A DNA stretch of 64,000 bases, taken from contig NZ_JAHUQD010000002.1 of the NCBI RefSeq assembly GCF_023838525.1, forward strand, positions 62,001 through 126,000, given 5' to 3'. Each line of letters opens with the position of its first letter. Positions within the stretch are counted from its first letter, which is position 1. The position numbers were made by a program, and so were the translations under genes. A model generated the notes under the pieces. The model saw only the letters and a program-made list of their open reading frames with translations. It was not told where the DNA came from and ran no database searches. Below, one piece after another: positions 35,801-45,972 of this stretch. The stretch comes from Caldicoprobacter algeriensis. Lineage in GTDB: Bacteria; Bacillota; Clostridia; Caldicoprobacterales; Caldicoprobacteraceae.

Positions 35801-38466
35801 CACTCCATAAAAGCTATAAATATAGGTTTCAAAGTAGGGCAAAGTTTGCTTTTGTAGGCATATTCAGCCTGAATCTCTTCTTTTTCCTTTTTCAACCGCT
35901 CAATCCTACGCCTTTTGATGTTTTCAATCCCTATCCTACTAGCCGCCTCCAGCCTCAAATCAAGAGCATATAGATATTTCTGGTATTGATTGGCGTTTTC
36001 TTCATCAAACCGCTTTTTCATTTCCAAAAATTGGTGATATGCAGCATCTTTCGCAATGCTCAATATCCTGTCAAACTCCTCATCACTTAGTTGCTTAACT
36101 CCCAATATCTCCATGGCTCTCCCCGGCTTTATCATCTCCTCCCATATCCTCTTTGCCGACACCGGACGAGCAACTCCATCAATATTTACGAAGATGGGAA
36201 TAACGCATTTGTTCTTTATATCAGGACCCAAGCTTAACTCCCACAATGACCAATACCCTTTTTCATTGGGCAAGTCAGGAAGGTTTATCATCACAGCGCC
36301 ATCAGCTTTATCCCAATAAAGGTCCCTCTTTATAATCTCGCTTACCTCCTGACTGTTAAGGCCAATATCTAGTTGTTCAAGCCTGACATCCTCACCTTTC
36401 CAGACCTTATAGTTTAAATACATATACCGCATCAATTCTTTCATATTGCAATCGCGTATACTAGATGCCAAAGCCAAATCAATCGTTTTTTCGGTTTTAA
36501 TCAAATCGCGCACTTTTTGAGCCTGCTCGACCTGCTGCTTTATCTGCGCCTCCAGCTTTTCAACGTAATAATCAGCGTTTTGCGGTTCAGCAATGGTTTT
36601 TATATAGACATCGGTAAAATCCATATCGGCCAGTTGGCTGTCCAGAACATCCTCCATCTTGTCGATTCCCATCTGCTCAAGTATAACGGCCAGCTTTGTC
36701 TCAAGCACCTCCCGGACCCTGTTTTCAACCGTATCATCAAGTATGTAGTTAAATACCAGCACATCCCGGCTCTGCCCTATTCTGTCCACCCTGCCTATCC
36801 GCTGCTCTATCTTCATTGGATTCCAGGGCAAATCATAGTTTATAACCACGTTGGAAAATTGAAGGTTTATACCTTCTCCACCGGCATCGGTTGAAATGAG
36901 TATATCGCTTTGTGTTTTAAACTCCTCTATCACAGCGTTTCTTTCATCTATGTTCATGGAACCATTTAAGATTGAAACTCTGTATCCCCGGCGCTCTAAG
37001 AACTCTTTTAAAAATCTTTGGGTGGCTACAAATTCTGTGAATATTATCACCTTTCTTCCATTTTCTTCGATAAAAAGCCTGTCCAACAGCTCTATCAGGT
37101 GCTCGGCTTTGGCATCTATGAACTGGTGCTCGGCCTGTTTGGCCACCGCTAAAATTCCCTTAAGCTCGGCTATCTCAGCCTTTAAGTTGAGTGCCTTGGT
37201 CTGAAGCAAAACATCAAGCGCAGCCTCTGCGTCCATTTCGATCAGGTCATCCAAAGAGAGTTCAGATATCCTGGCTTCCTGGCTTTCGAGTATCGCTATG
37301 CGCCTCTCTATGCTATCGCGAATTGCTGCGGTACTACTGGTAACCAGCCTCTGCATGAGAATCATCAAAAAGCCTATGTAGTACTTTTTCTCCCTTATAG
37401 CTCTGTTGTATCCATGCCTCACGTATTCGGTTACCAGGTCGTACAGTTCTCTTTGTAGACTATGACGTTTTTCCCACTTTATGTGTATTGCCTTTGTTAT
37501 CCTGTTCTTAAAAAGCCTGTTCCCCTCGTGGTCAACCGCTTCCCGCTTTTCAGTACGTATCACATACGGTGCAACCTGCTCTTTGACTATGGCTCGCTGG
37601 TCCGGAAATACCTTTTCATCTAGCAGCCGCATCAAACGCAAGAACGGCTCGGCCTTGCCCGAATGCGGCGTGGCAGTAAGTAAAAGAAGGTAAGGGCTGG
37701 TTTTTGCCAATAGCTTTGCTAGTTTATACCTTGCCACATCGCTGGAACTACCAGCCACTCGGTGCGCCTCGTCGATGACAATCAAGTCCCATCCGCTGTT
37801 TATAATGGAATAGACCCTCTCATTGTTATACCGTTCTATCTTTTCTCTGTCCCAACCTGCTCGCCGCTCCAGCGGCTTTATCGAATCCATAGGGCTTATT
37901 ACCTGGTCAAAAGCCTCATATATGTTTGAAACGCCGTGCAGCCTTTTTATAGCGTCATGGTCCTCGGGCAAGATTATGTTAAAATGCTCGCCAAACTTAT
38001 CCTTCATCTCAACGTACCACTGCGTTACCAATCCTTTAGGACACACTATTAGTATTCTCTTTATCATTCCTCTCTCTTTTAGCTCCTTAATAATAAGGCC
38101 GGCTTCGATGGTCTTTCCCAACCCTACCTCATCTGCCAGCAAATACCTTATCCTGTTAGCTGACAACGCCCTTTTAACGGCATAGAGCTGGTGTGGAAGA
38201 GGCAGCAGTTTTTCACTTAAATTTGAAAATATACCTTTGGCCAGAGCATCCTTAACCCTGGCCAGGGAGGTGATGTATCTTATAAAGGCTTCAGAACAAT
38301 AATCTTTATTCAACTCTTCCAGATAATCTGCAGCTACCTGATATACATTTCCAACAGCAGGGTCGTAAACCTTGTACGACACATACCCCCACAGCTCATT
38401 TCTTTCTATAACCTGCACCCTGCTTTTCCTTACCGAATCAAAGGCCCACCGCCCCACACCAATCAT
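35800..38466 (-). CDS. brxHII: BREX type III helicase BrxHII (SNF2-like)
   Basis: The 888-residue superfamily-2 helicase has motif I LLADEVGLGKTIEAGLI, the DEAH box LIVIDEAHRVAG, motif III LLLTATPHSGK, motif V DILISTDAGGEGINLQF and motif VI QRIGRVDRIGQSRDV. A long charged C-terminal region follows. ATG at 38466 is chosen because GGAGGGG, lying in the last codons of pglXI, is properly spaced; longer upstream reading would overlap pglXI. In type III BREX this helicase replaces the BrxL protease of type I. It probably remodels or translocates on invading DNA. Confidence 0.9.
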   Translation of the reverse strand: MIGVGRWAFDSVRKSRVQVIERNELWGYVSYKVYDPAVGNVYQVAADYLEELNKDYCSEAFIRYITSLARVKDALAKGIFSNLSEKLLPLPHQLYAVKRALSANRIRYLLADEVGLGKTIEAGLIIKELKERGMIKRILIVCPKGLVTQWYVEMKDKFGEHFNIILPEDHDAIKRLHGVSNIYEAFDQVISPMDSIKPLERRAGWDREKIERYNNERVYSIINSGWDLIVIDEAHRVAGSSSDVARYKLAKLLAKTSPYLLLLTATPHSGKAEPFLRLMRLLDEKVFPDQRAIVKEQVAPYVIRTEKREAVDHEGNRLFKNRITKAIHIKWEKRHSLQRELYDLVTEYVRHGYNRAIREKKYYIGFLMILMQRLVTSSTAAIRDSIERRIAILESQEARISELSLDDLIEMDAEAALDVLLQTKALNLKAEIAELKGILAVAKQAEHQFIDAKAEHLIELLDRLFIEENGRKVIIFTEFVATQRFLKEFLERRGYRVSILNGSMNIDERNAVIEEFKTQSDILISTDAGGEGINLQFSNVVINYDLPWNPMKIEQRIGRVDRIGQSRDVLVFNYILDDTVENRVREVLETKLAVILEQMGIDKMEDVLDSQLADMDFTDVYIKTIAEPQNADYYVEKLEAQIKQQVEQAQKVRDLIKTEKTIDLALASSIRDCNMKELMRYMYLNYKVWKGEDVRLEQLDIGLNSQEVSEIIKRDLYWDKADGAVMINLPDLPNEKGYWSLWELSLGPDIKNKCVIPIFVNIDGVARPVSAKRIWEEMIKPGRAMEILGVKQLSDEEFDRILSIAKDAAYHQFLEMKKRFDEENANQYQKYLYALDLRLEAASRIGIENIKRRRIERLKKEKEEIQAEYAYKSKLCPTLKPIFIAFME

Positions 38467-38473
38467 CAAACTT

Positions 38474-41044
38474 TTACCCCTCCAGCTTGCTGAGCGCATT
38501 GTCATAGTACATGAGCACTGCCGGGTCTTCCTGCACAACGCTTTCAGGCAGCCTTCTCGCTACCTTGACGATGGTAGCGAAATCCCTATCTTTCCAGCAC
38601 TTTTCAAAGCCAGCCCGAACGGCCTCCATCCTGAACACCTTCAGCTTGCCGGTACCCTTGGTATATTCCTCAAATTCCTTGAGCAATCTCTTTTGCCTCA
38701 GCTTCACCAGGTCAGAAGCTTTGTTGAGGTCCGGTACATACCATCTACCCTCTTCATCCTGCAGAAAATTCTCCTCAAGTATTTCTCTTAATTCTGGCAT
38801 CTTTTCATACCTCTGCTGGTGCAGCTCCTTTATAAACTTGGGCTGTATCTCTTGATAGGTCTGAGGAGTTGACAGCTCTCGATAAAGCCACTGTATAGCG
38901 CTCTTTTCATCGGTAATGATAAGCGAAAGCTGAACGTTATCCAAATCCATCCTAAGCCTTTTTTCGTCATATTGGTTGACCTGGTCGGGCAAAAAGTACA
39001 TTCCATCGCGCTCGATAAATCTCTCTTCCAACCCTTTATAAAACTCGGATGCATCCATAGGTACGGGAATGCCGTTTACAACATGGTAGGCAACCATGCG
39101 GTCAAAAAGCATATAGGCCTGCCTTTCGGCTACTACTTCCAGCTTGCCGTTGTTTTCGATGACCACCGGAAGCTGTTCAAGGTGCTGGCGCACAAACTCC
39201 CACACCGCTTCTTCACTGCCGGCATTTTCAAGAAAACGGCGCTTGAAGCTCTCCCTGGGCTTGTATGCTGAAATGATCAGGTCTTGTTTGACTGCCGAGC
39301 TGGTTGTAACCTGCTTGAAACTCCCTTGCTTCTTATCAAGTGTGCGCACATCGGCAACCACAAAACCCGCCCTAAGCAGCGCCTCCTGGATGGCATTCCA
39401 CACCGCATTGGACGAATTGTGGAACTCCACCGTCATCCAGCGACCCGGCTTCAATATGCGATAGCACTCGGCAAAACACCTCTCCATCAACTCCTGATAC
39501 TCCGCCAACCCCTTCTTCTGTACCTTGTTTACAACGGCCTCGGGTTTGTTGTTCGTGAAAACCTTAAGCCAAGCTTCCCACAAGAAATTGAGCTCGGAAT
39601 ACATGAGGTTGCTGCCAAAGGGTGGATCGGTGAAAATGTAGTCGATGGTGTTTGAGGGTATATTGCATATTTGAGTTAATGATTGAGTGGTAACATAAAT
39701 CAAATTATCTTTTGAAAATAATAATGTTTCTTTTAATACTTTTAATTTCAATTCTTTTATCCCGTTAATAATATTTTTTTCGATTGGCAATGAACTTAAA
39801 TACAAGGTACCTGATTGATTACCTGTTAAAATAGGTTTGTTATTATTAGATTTAAATATTATTCTAGACATTTTTGTGCTATGAGTTAAATCATATGATT
39901 CTATCAAGAATTCTATAATCCTTCTATTTTTAGCTAAAACTTGCATTTTATGGCGTAACAAGCTCAAAGCAGCCAAATTCCTCTTCGTATAAAAATGATG
40001 CACATGCGTTATGCCATGGGATTTTTTAGGCTGTTCAGTATTATATCCTTCTGGCATCCTATCAGTAGGATACCAATACGGTATGTCCATCTCTTCAATC
40101 CTCTTAAGCAGCCCAAAGTCAAAAGCATCGGGCTTTTTCTCATACCGCTTCTTGCCAACAGAATAGTTTATCAGCACAGGCACCTGCTTAGCAAAGGTAC
40201 AGGTTTGCTTAAGCACCCTGTCGTACACCGTCTCCTGTGCTCTGTCGCAGTCGGTTTTTTTAAGCTCGCTTAAGCAGTGCGGGCAGCGGAAGCGCTCCGA
40301 TACCTTACCCTTTTCCTTATCCACTGCCACATCCCAGAATACGAATTCCTTAGAGCAGTGCGGACAGACAAACACATCCGACCATACAACGTAGTTTATC
40401 TTTCCTTTTATGGGGTTCCCATCAAGCCCTTTTACCACGTTGCCCTCTTCATCGGTATGGAGCGTCTCGTACATCCATCTACATTCCTTTTCGCATTCAT
40501 CTAGTATCCTCTTGGCCTCTTTTTCAAACTCCGCAACATCCACCGGCAGGTTGTAGTTTGCTGCTATAAACGTAGCGGCGGGCGATAGATCGTTCAGTAT
40601 GACCTTCCTTGCACCCCATTTGACGTAAGGCATCTCCTTCTCAATCTGCATCTTAAAAGCCGGGTCGGGATTTCCACACATCTGGGCGGCCACACCTGTC
40701 ATACCAGTACCGCAAAAACCGTCAAATACAATATCTCCGGGATCGGTATAGTGAAGTATATAGCGCATTATGGCCTTATAGGGAACTTTGGTGTGGTAGC
40801 TGTGAGCGTTGTAAATGGGGTCATTCTTCCCCTCGCTTACGTCGGCTGCAAACGGCTCCCTGTGATATGTGTCGGTAGCCTCATCATAGGGCTTCCCGTG
40901 CTGCTTTATGAAATCCTCAATAAATGGATTGGGGCAAGCTGTATAATAAGGAGGCTGGGACAGGGCAATTATATCCTCATCCCTGCCAATTGGGAAACCC
41001 TCTATATGCCTTACGCTGTCCAAATGCTCCTTTGTAAGCTTCAT
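38474..41044 (-). CDS. pglXI: BREX type III DNA methyltransferase PglXI (DUF1156 type)
   Basis: The 856-residue enzyme starts with IEGFPIGRDEDIIALSQPPY. SAM motif I is VFDGFCGTGMTG (106-117), a double zinc ribbon follows (CPHCSKEF and CPHCLSEL, about 240-280), and the catalytic motif IV is TDPPFG near 470. Motif I before IV with a variable region between is the alpha-class order. It should methylate host DNA to mark self. Residues about 362-462 lie in a 300-bp DNA patch of about 23% G+C against 45-50% in flanking coding DNA, which points to replacement of the recognition domain. The stop lies in the helicase ribosome site and the start overlaps mntA by four bases. Confidence 0.9.
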   Translation of the reverse strand: MKLTKEHLDSVRHIEGFPIGRDEDIIALSQPPYYTACPNPFIEDFIKQHGKPYDEATDTYHREPFAADVSEGKNDPIYNAHSYHTKVPYKAIMRYILHYTDPGDIVFDGFCGTGMTGVAAQMCGNPDPAFKMQIEKEMPYVKWGARKVILNDLSPAATFIAANYNLPVDVAEFEKEAKRILDECEKECRWMYETLHTDEEGNVVKGLDGNPIKGKINYVVWSDVFVCPHCSKEFVFWDVAVDKEKGKVSERFRCPHCLSELKKTDCDRAQETVYDRVLKQTCTFAKQVPVLINYSVGKKRYEKKPDAFDFGLLKRIEEMDIPYWYPTDRMPEGYNTEQPKKSHGITHVHHFYTKRNLAALSLLRHKMQVLAKNRRIIEFLIESYDLTHSTKMSRIIFKSNNNKPILTGNQSGTLYLSSLPIEKNIINGIKELKLKVLKETLLFSKDNLIYVTTQSLTQICNIPSNTIDYIFTDPPFGSNLMYSELNFLWEAWLKVFTNNKPEAVVNKVQKKGLAEYQELMERCFAECYRILKPGRWMTVEFHNSSNAVWNAIQEALLRAGFVVADVRTLDKKQGSFKQVTTSSAVKQDLIISAYKPRESFKRRFLENAGSEEAVWEFVRQHLEQLPVVIENNGKLEVVAERQAYMLFDRMVAYHVVNGIPVPMDASEFYKGLEERFIERDGMYFLPDQVNQYDEKRLRMDLDNVQLSLIITDEKSAIQWLYRELSTPQTYQEIQPKFIKELHQQRYEKMPELREILEENFLQDEEGRWYVPDLNKASDLVKLRQKRLLKEFEEYTKGTGKLKVFRMEAVRAGFEKCWKDRDFATIVKVARRLPESVVQEDPAVLMYYDNALSKLEG

Positions 41045-41343
41045 ACATCAGCCCTCCTGTATATCTCTATCCCATCCCTTTCTATGCTTTTTTTTAAGTC
41101 ATCATTCTCCAAACTGTTTACATCAACCACATCGACCTTGTATATCCCGGCTGCACGGTCGATATCGTCGATAAGGCCGGGACAAGCTCGGCCATCAGTA
41201 TATATGGCAATGTCAATATCCGAGTTATAACGGTAGTCACCCCTGGCTCTTGAACCGAATATGACTGCTCTCTTTACAGCTTTATGTTTGTCTATCGCTG
41301 ATACGATTTTTTCGATTATACGCTCTTCAAGACCAAATCTCAT
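41041..41343 (-). CDS. mntA: MntA-like nucleotidyltransferase antitoxin
   Basis: The 100-residue protein has the minimal nucleotidyltransferase motif GS-x10-DxD: G30-S31, D42 and D44 in FGSRARGDYRYNSDIDIAIY. In HepT/MntA pairs this enzyme transfers AMP to a Tyr of the HEPN toxin and silences it. It overlaps hepT by four bases upstream (ATGA) and pglXI by four downstream, so it is embedded in the BREX operon rather than simply nearby. Catalytic residues look intact. Confidence 0.9.
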   Translation of the reverse strand: MRFGLEERIIEKIVSAIDKHKAVKRAVIFGSRARGDYRYNSDIDIAIYTDGRACPGLIDDIDRAAGIYKVDVVDVNSLENDDLKKSIERDGIEIYRRADV

Positions 41344-41741
41344 TGCTCTATCTCCCTGCTTATTGCTTCTTTTAATTTGCTCATGGCTGGATAATATCTA
41401 TTTTTCACCTTTTCATAAACACGTCTGGCCGTGCTTTGATCGTAGGTATGTGAGGTAAGATTCCTGTCGTCCAGCATCTCAAGCCACACGTCCCCCTCAT
41501 CGATCAAGCCGGCAGTAAAAGCCTCCTTAAAAGCCTGCCTCGGCGTTTTAACATCCGCTATGCCGCTGTAAGACATATAAGCCTTAATGAGCTTCCAGGA
41601 AAGCTCGTATGTGAACTCAAACCTCTGTATAACTGCATCCAAAACGATATCGTCAGATTGGTCCCTTTCCAGCGCTTCTTTTAGCCGGTTTAAAGCTTTT
41701 GAAAAATCCTCAAGCTTTTCCCTTAACCTCTGTATATCCAT
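41340..41741 (-). CDS. hepT: HepT-like HEPN toxin
   Basis: The 133-residue four-helix HEPN protein has QRFEFTYELSWKLIKAYM and the RX4HXY ribonuclease/modification motif as R93-NLTS-H98-T-Y100. The Tyr is the residue AMPylated by MntA in the studied Shewanella pair. ATG at 41741 has GGAGG 9 bases upstream. It follows brxC by 18 bases. If BREX is disturbed and MntA lost, HepT could cut RNA as an abortive backup; that role is inference. Confidence 0.9.
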   Translation of the reverse strand: MDIQRLREKLEDFSKALNRLKEALERDQSDDIVLDAVIQRFEFTYELSWKLIKAYMSYSGIADVKTPRQAFKEAFTAGLIDEGDVWLEMLDDRNLTSHTYDQSTARRVYEKVKNRYYPAMSKLKEAISREIEQ

Positions 41742-41759
41742 AAGCACAGGCCTCCATTT

Positions 41760-44700
41760 TTACTTCTTTACGATAATCCTCAACTTGCCTTTATCTCTCC
41801 CTTTGCTCCAATCCTTCACAAGGCTCTCAAACTTTTTTATTATATCATCAACGGTGCATGGTCCCCATGATGCCATGACTTCTGTCAAATCAGAGGCACT
41901 CACTTCAACCTTGTCAAGGCCCTCAAGCAATGTATTCACCGCATCCACAAAGTTATCATCCACCACATCCGGAAGTTCCCGCTTTGCCAGAAATTCTTCT
42001 ATCAGCCTGCGCTGAGCAACATCGAGGTACTGAATATCTTTGGCCACCAGCGGGTCCTCTATACTTGCAAGAATAATCCGCCTCCATTCCTCTTTCAGCT
42101 GTTCCAGCCTTTCTTCAATGGCTTCCAGCCTGCCCTTAACCGGCCTTTCCTTATCAGCGGGCTTAAAGTTGCAGTGTGGGCAAAAATGATTTTTCTTAAG
42201 CTCGGTTGGAGATAGCTCATAACACACTTTTAATGAAGCCAACTCAACGTCGATTATGTTATCAAGCTTACTTACATCAAGGATTCCCTCGATTTTTCTG
42301 AGCTTCCTCAAGTTTGCCAACGTCCTGCTTTGCAGTAACTCCTCTTTTTTCTTGCTGTCATTCAATCCCAAACGATATCTATCATGAAGTTCCATATAAT
42401 AGGTGATGTATTCTTCTTTCAGCTTGCTCAGCCTGCTATTTAACTCAGAGATAAGGTCATCACCGGGCAAATCCCTAAGCTGGTCCCTTATCTTCAAAAA
42501 CTTCTGCTTTTCGGCCTTTATCCTATCAAGCCATTTTTCGTCATCCAGTATGAGCTCCACCTTGCTGAAGTACTCTACATTGGTAGAACAACTATTCTTG
42601 AAAAACTCATACCTCTCCACTATTTCAATGATGTTTATTCCTTCCGCAATATCTTCCAGCTTCTCAACGGTATAATCAAAATTTTTCAGCTTCGCAGGCG
42701 TGTTAAACCTGCTGATAACCGAGTTTCCAAAATTCCGAACCAACTCTATTTTGTTTATATAATGTTTCATTATGTTATCAGGTATTAGAAGCTCGCCCCA
42801 CAAAGCAAAATTCTCATTGAGCAGTTCCTTTGCATGCAGCACCCTATCCAAAACATGCTTTATTCTCTCTAAAAGCTTGCTTACCGCTTCCTCCCATGTG
42901 TTCGGATTGACGATGAGCCCTTCAGGTAGGCACAGGATGCCGAACAATTTTTTAAGCTCGGCCATTGCCGGAGTCTTTGGCTTGCCCACATGTTTGAAAT
43001 AGTACAGGTCAATGAAGTTTGCACTAGCCATATTCTCCAAGTTTGAGGCATCATAGCGCACGTTGTTACCCGCCAAGATGGTCACATGTCCGCTGTAAAC
43101 CAGCGCCGCCAGTATGAGCACTATCCATTCCCGGTCCAGCTTAAACTCCCTGTCATAATATACATCTTCATATGGATTTTCAAATATATCGGAAGCATTC
43201 AAAACCGCTCCGGATGGCAGGCTGTTCATCTTTTTGATGAAGTAACTGGCGTACATGGACCTCTCTGGTTTTATCTTGGTGCCTTCCAAAAGCCCAAAAC
43301 TATCAAGCAGGTTGGCTCCATCCTGCGTGTATTTCCCGGCAATGTAATCCAAGCCCCTATGGAGCACCTCACGGTAGTTCTCCCTCGTTATCTTCACCTT
43401 AAACTTAGGATACAAGGAATATTTTTCGGCAAAATACTCGGAAAGCAGTACCGAAGCCGTGGTATCGATAATCTCCTTAAAGGTCTTATCGTTAAGGCGG
43501 CGTCCGTGGAGTACCTCCACAATCTGCCTGTTTATACCTTTGTATGTAACGGTGAAGCATGAAAGCTTGTGGGCGTCCAGCCACCGCAGAGCAGCCCGCC
43601 TGTGTTCCTCAGCCTTCTTGGCATACACCTTTTTGCTATCGGCCTGGCCGGATAGCTGTTCCATCTCCTTTGCGCCTGCAAAAAGCCTTAAATGCTCCCC
43701 AAACTCCTTATCGCCTTTAAACCTGAAAAACACCTCATCATCCTTTTTCTCATCAACCGCCGTTAACTGCCCGTAAGGCGGCAAAAAATACACATAAAAA
43801 TCCCTGGGCGGCTGTGCGGTAGGCCGCTCATTCGACTCACCCATAAATAAGTATCCGCTTCTGTAGATATTTCTACCTTCCCAGTTTATGAAGTATTCGT
43901 AAATCCGGTGGCCATTTACGTACTCCGTCGCCTGCCAGTCAAGCATATCATATATAATCGCAAAGAAATACCTGTTAAGGTGAGAGTCATGGAGCGTACT
44001 AGCCCTTTGCTCTATCTTTGCGTCATAATCTATGTCCTTTTTCAGGTCAAGGAAGTACTGCTCATTGTCCTTGTTGTATTCTATAAACTGGCCGCTTACC
44101 GTCTCCATAATGGCTTTCATTACCGACTGGATGGTCGATAATAGGAACTCCTCATCCTTAACCGGCATGTCTATGTACAAGCACAGGTCATCCTTTAAGT
44201 TTTGCTCGGTAAGCCCTGCCCTGACATCCAAGCCACCTGTGGTAAGCCTGTGCACACTTAAAGCGTAAATAATCCTTATGGCCAGGGGTTTATATATAGC
44301 CTTAGCAGTAAACGATCTGTTGATTATATCCTCCAGCACGCTGCTTTTTTCCAGCACCTCTTTAATCTCGGGCTCTGCCTTTTTGGCCATGTTCTCCTTT
44401 ATGTACTTCCAATAGGAATCATAAGATTTAATTCCGGGCTGGTCCTCCGGAACCTCTTGATCTACTATCTCCTTCACTGTAGCTGATATGGTTTTGAGTA
44501 TCTCGCGCTTTTCAGCCAGGTACACCCGCTGGAAGGTCTCGATATAGGCTGGGTGTATGGGGAAAAGCTCTACAAATTCTTCCAGGCGTTCAGCCATGTT
44601 TTTATAGAGGCTGCAAAACTTCTTAAGGTGTTCCCTTATCCATGCCTTTTGCTCCGGAGTCTTTTTAAGTATTCGTTCGGATACCACATATGCGATATCC

Positions 44701-45446
44701 TCCCTACGAATGATGGCCTGCTCATACCTATCCTTTACCTTGAGCAGGGTGCTTGCCACAAAGCTAAAGCTTGGGCTTTCAAACAGCGACTCCTGCACCC
44801 CACATATAACCCTGAATCTGGAATTTTTTATAAACTCACCCAGTTCTCTTAAAAAAGAAAGGTCATGCATAAGCTCCATCTCGGTGCGGCTCTTTAAATA
44901 GTCCAGAAGCTCGTCGATTACAAGAAGATAACCTTTAGACCCGTAAACCGCTTCAAACTTTTCCATCATCTCGTTGAGCGCCTGCTTATTGCTGGTTATG
45001 GTATCAGCAGGCGGAAAGGTGTAATATATACCACGCCTTGCCAGGTCCTTCTCAAGCTCGCTAGTTATTATATTCCGCAGAGAAGTCTTGACGGCCCCGA
45101 TCTCGACTCGCAGCACTTCAAATCTTCCTGCCAGAGGGCGCATATACTCAGCAAATTTCTTATTCTTTAAATATTTTAAGTTGTTGGCGTCCTGAGCAAT
45201 GGCAGATATAACCGACATGAGGTGGGATTTGCCCGTACCGTAATTGCCTACCAGAAACACGCCTTTGTTATCGATCACCTCGTCCAGACTAAGCTGGGAC
45301 AAAATCTTCTCATTGATCATATCCGCCATGTCGTCCGACATCACGTAGGTTTCAACCAGTCTGGCGGCTTTAGAGGAATCATCAGCATCCTTTATCTGAA
45401 TGACTGTCTCAATAGGATCAAAATTTATAAGTTGACCATATTTCAT
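41760..45446 (-). CDS. brxC: BREX ATPase BrxC (type III form)
   Basis: The 1228-residue AAA-like ATPase has Walker A GNYGTGKSH (67-75) and Walker B LLVIDE (174-179), then ERILKKTPEQKAWIREHL and long helical regions. A zinc-type pair, HFCPHCNFKP, lies near residue 1090. BrxC/PglY is the large ATPase of BREX and is needed for both methylation and defence in studied systems. It is the second gene, 15 bases after brxF. Length and order fit type III. Confidence 0.9.
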   Translation of the reverse strand: MKYGQLINFDPIETVIQIKDADDSSKAARLVETYVMSDDMADMINEKILSQLSLDEVIDNKGVFLVGNYGTGKSHLMSVISAIAQDANNLKYLKNKKFAEYMRPLAGRFEVLRVEIGAVKTSLRNIITSELEKDLARRGIYYTFPPADTITSNKQALNEMMEKFEAVYGSKGYLLVIDELLDYLKSRTEMELMHDLSFLRELGEFIKNSRFRVICGVQESLFESPSFSFVASTLLKVKDRYEQAIIRREDIAYVVSERILKKTPEQKAWIREHLKKFCSLYKNMAERLEEFVELFPIHPAYIETFQRVYLAEKREILKTISATVKEIVDQEVPEDQPGIKSYDSYWKYIKENMAKKAEPEIKEVLEKSSVLEDIINRSFTAKAIYKPLAIRIIYALSVHRLTTGGLDVRAGLTEQNLKDDLCLYIDMPVKDEEFLLSTIQSVMKAIMETVSGQFIEYNKDNEQYFLDLKKDIDYDAKIEQRASTLHDSHLNRYFFAIIYDMLDWQATEYVNGHRIYEYFINWEGRNIYRSGYLFMGESNERPTAQPPRDFYVYFLPPYGQLTAVDEKKDDEVFFRFKGDKEFGEHLRLFAGAKEMEQLSGQADSKKVYAKKAEEHRRAALRWLDAHKLSCFTVTYKGINRQIVEVLHGRRLNDKTFKEIIDTTASVLLSEYFAEKYSLYPKFKVKITRENYREVLHRGLDYIAGKYTQDGANLLDSFGLLEGTKIKPERSMYASYFIKKMNSLPSGAVLNASDIFENPYEDVYYDREFKLDREWIVLILAALVYSGHVTILAGNNVRYDASNLENMASANFIDLYYFKHVGKPKTPAMAELKKLFGILCLPEGLIVNPNTWEEAVSKLLERIKHVLDRVLHAKELLNENFALWGELLIPDNIMKHYINKIELVRNFGNSVISRFNTPAKLKNFDYTVEKLEDIAEGINIIEIVERYEFFKNSCSTNVEYFSKVELILDDEKWLDRIKAEKQKFLKIRDQLRDLPGDDLISELNSRLSKLKEEYITYYMELHDRYRLGLNDSKKKEELLQSRTLANLRKLRKIEGILDVSKLDNIIDVELASLKVCYELSPTELKKNHFCPHCNFKPADKERPVKGRLEAIEERLEQLKEEWRRIILASIEDPLVAKDIQYLDVAQRRLIEEFLAKRELPDVVDDNFVDAVNTLLEGLDKVEVSASDLTEVMASWGPCTVDDIIKKFESLVKDWSKGRDKGKLRIIVKK

Positions 45447-45461
45447 AATAGGCCGTACCCC

Positions 45462-45914
45462 CTATTTCGTAATGCACGACACCCCATAATTTCTAATTTC
45501 ATATCTGTGAAAATCCGGACAATCCGGTTTTGCATAAGTCAGCATGCCATCCTCATACTCACCAGCCCATATCACCAAAAGCCTTTTGTTCTTCCCTGCC
45601 AGCTGCAAAGTCCTTATGACATCAAGCGAATACTCGGGAGAAAATAAAACATCTATGTTTTCCAGCACGATACTTTTTGAAGGCTCTTTCTTCACAGTAT
45701 TTATAACTATATCGGCAACCATTTTCTTCCTTTGTTCTTTAGGAAGCCTGCATAGCTGCTCTGACACCACAAGCCCAAGATTTATCCACTTCCAATTTGA
45801 AAAGAAGCTCTTCACCAGCTCTTTATCAACACAGGCAATCATCACATTGCCAGCATTTGAAGTATAACCTTGGGCAACTTGTTTTAAACTCAACTGGTCA
45901 TTCACGTATTCCAT
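45462..45914 (-). CDS. brxF: BREX protein BrxF (small ATPase-like)
   Basis: The 150-residue protein starts MEYVNDQLSLKQVAQGY and shows KSIVLENIDVLFSPEYSLD and LLVIWAGEYEDGMLTY, a Walker-B-like strand and a sensor-like strand. No Walker A is evident, as is usual for BrxF. It is first in the operon, directly before brxC, which is the diagnostic type III arrangement. Function within BREX is not established. Confidence 0.82.
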   Translation of the reverse strand: MEYVNDQLSLKQVAQGYTSNAGNVMIACVDKELVKSFFSNWKWINLGLVVSEQLCRLPKEQRKKMVADIVINTVKKEPSKSIVLENIDVLFSPEYSLDVIRTLQLAGKNKRLLVIWAGEYEDGMLTYAKPDCPDFHRYEIRNYGVSCITK

Positions 45915-45972
45915 CTTCAGTCCGCCTTATCTTCTAATTTGATAAGCAACCACACAATTGACCTTAAGTAGA

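Noticed and set aside
33598-45914. DISARM or another restriction system instead of BREX
   Set aside because: The helicase and methyltransferase could fit DISARM, but PglZ, BrxC, BrxF and BrxA in this order define type III BREX.
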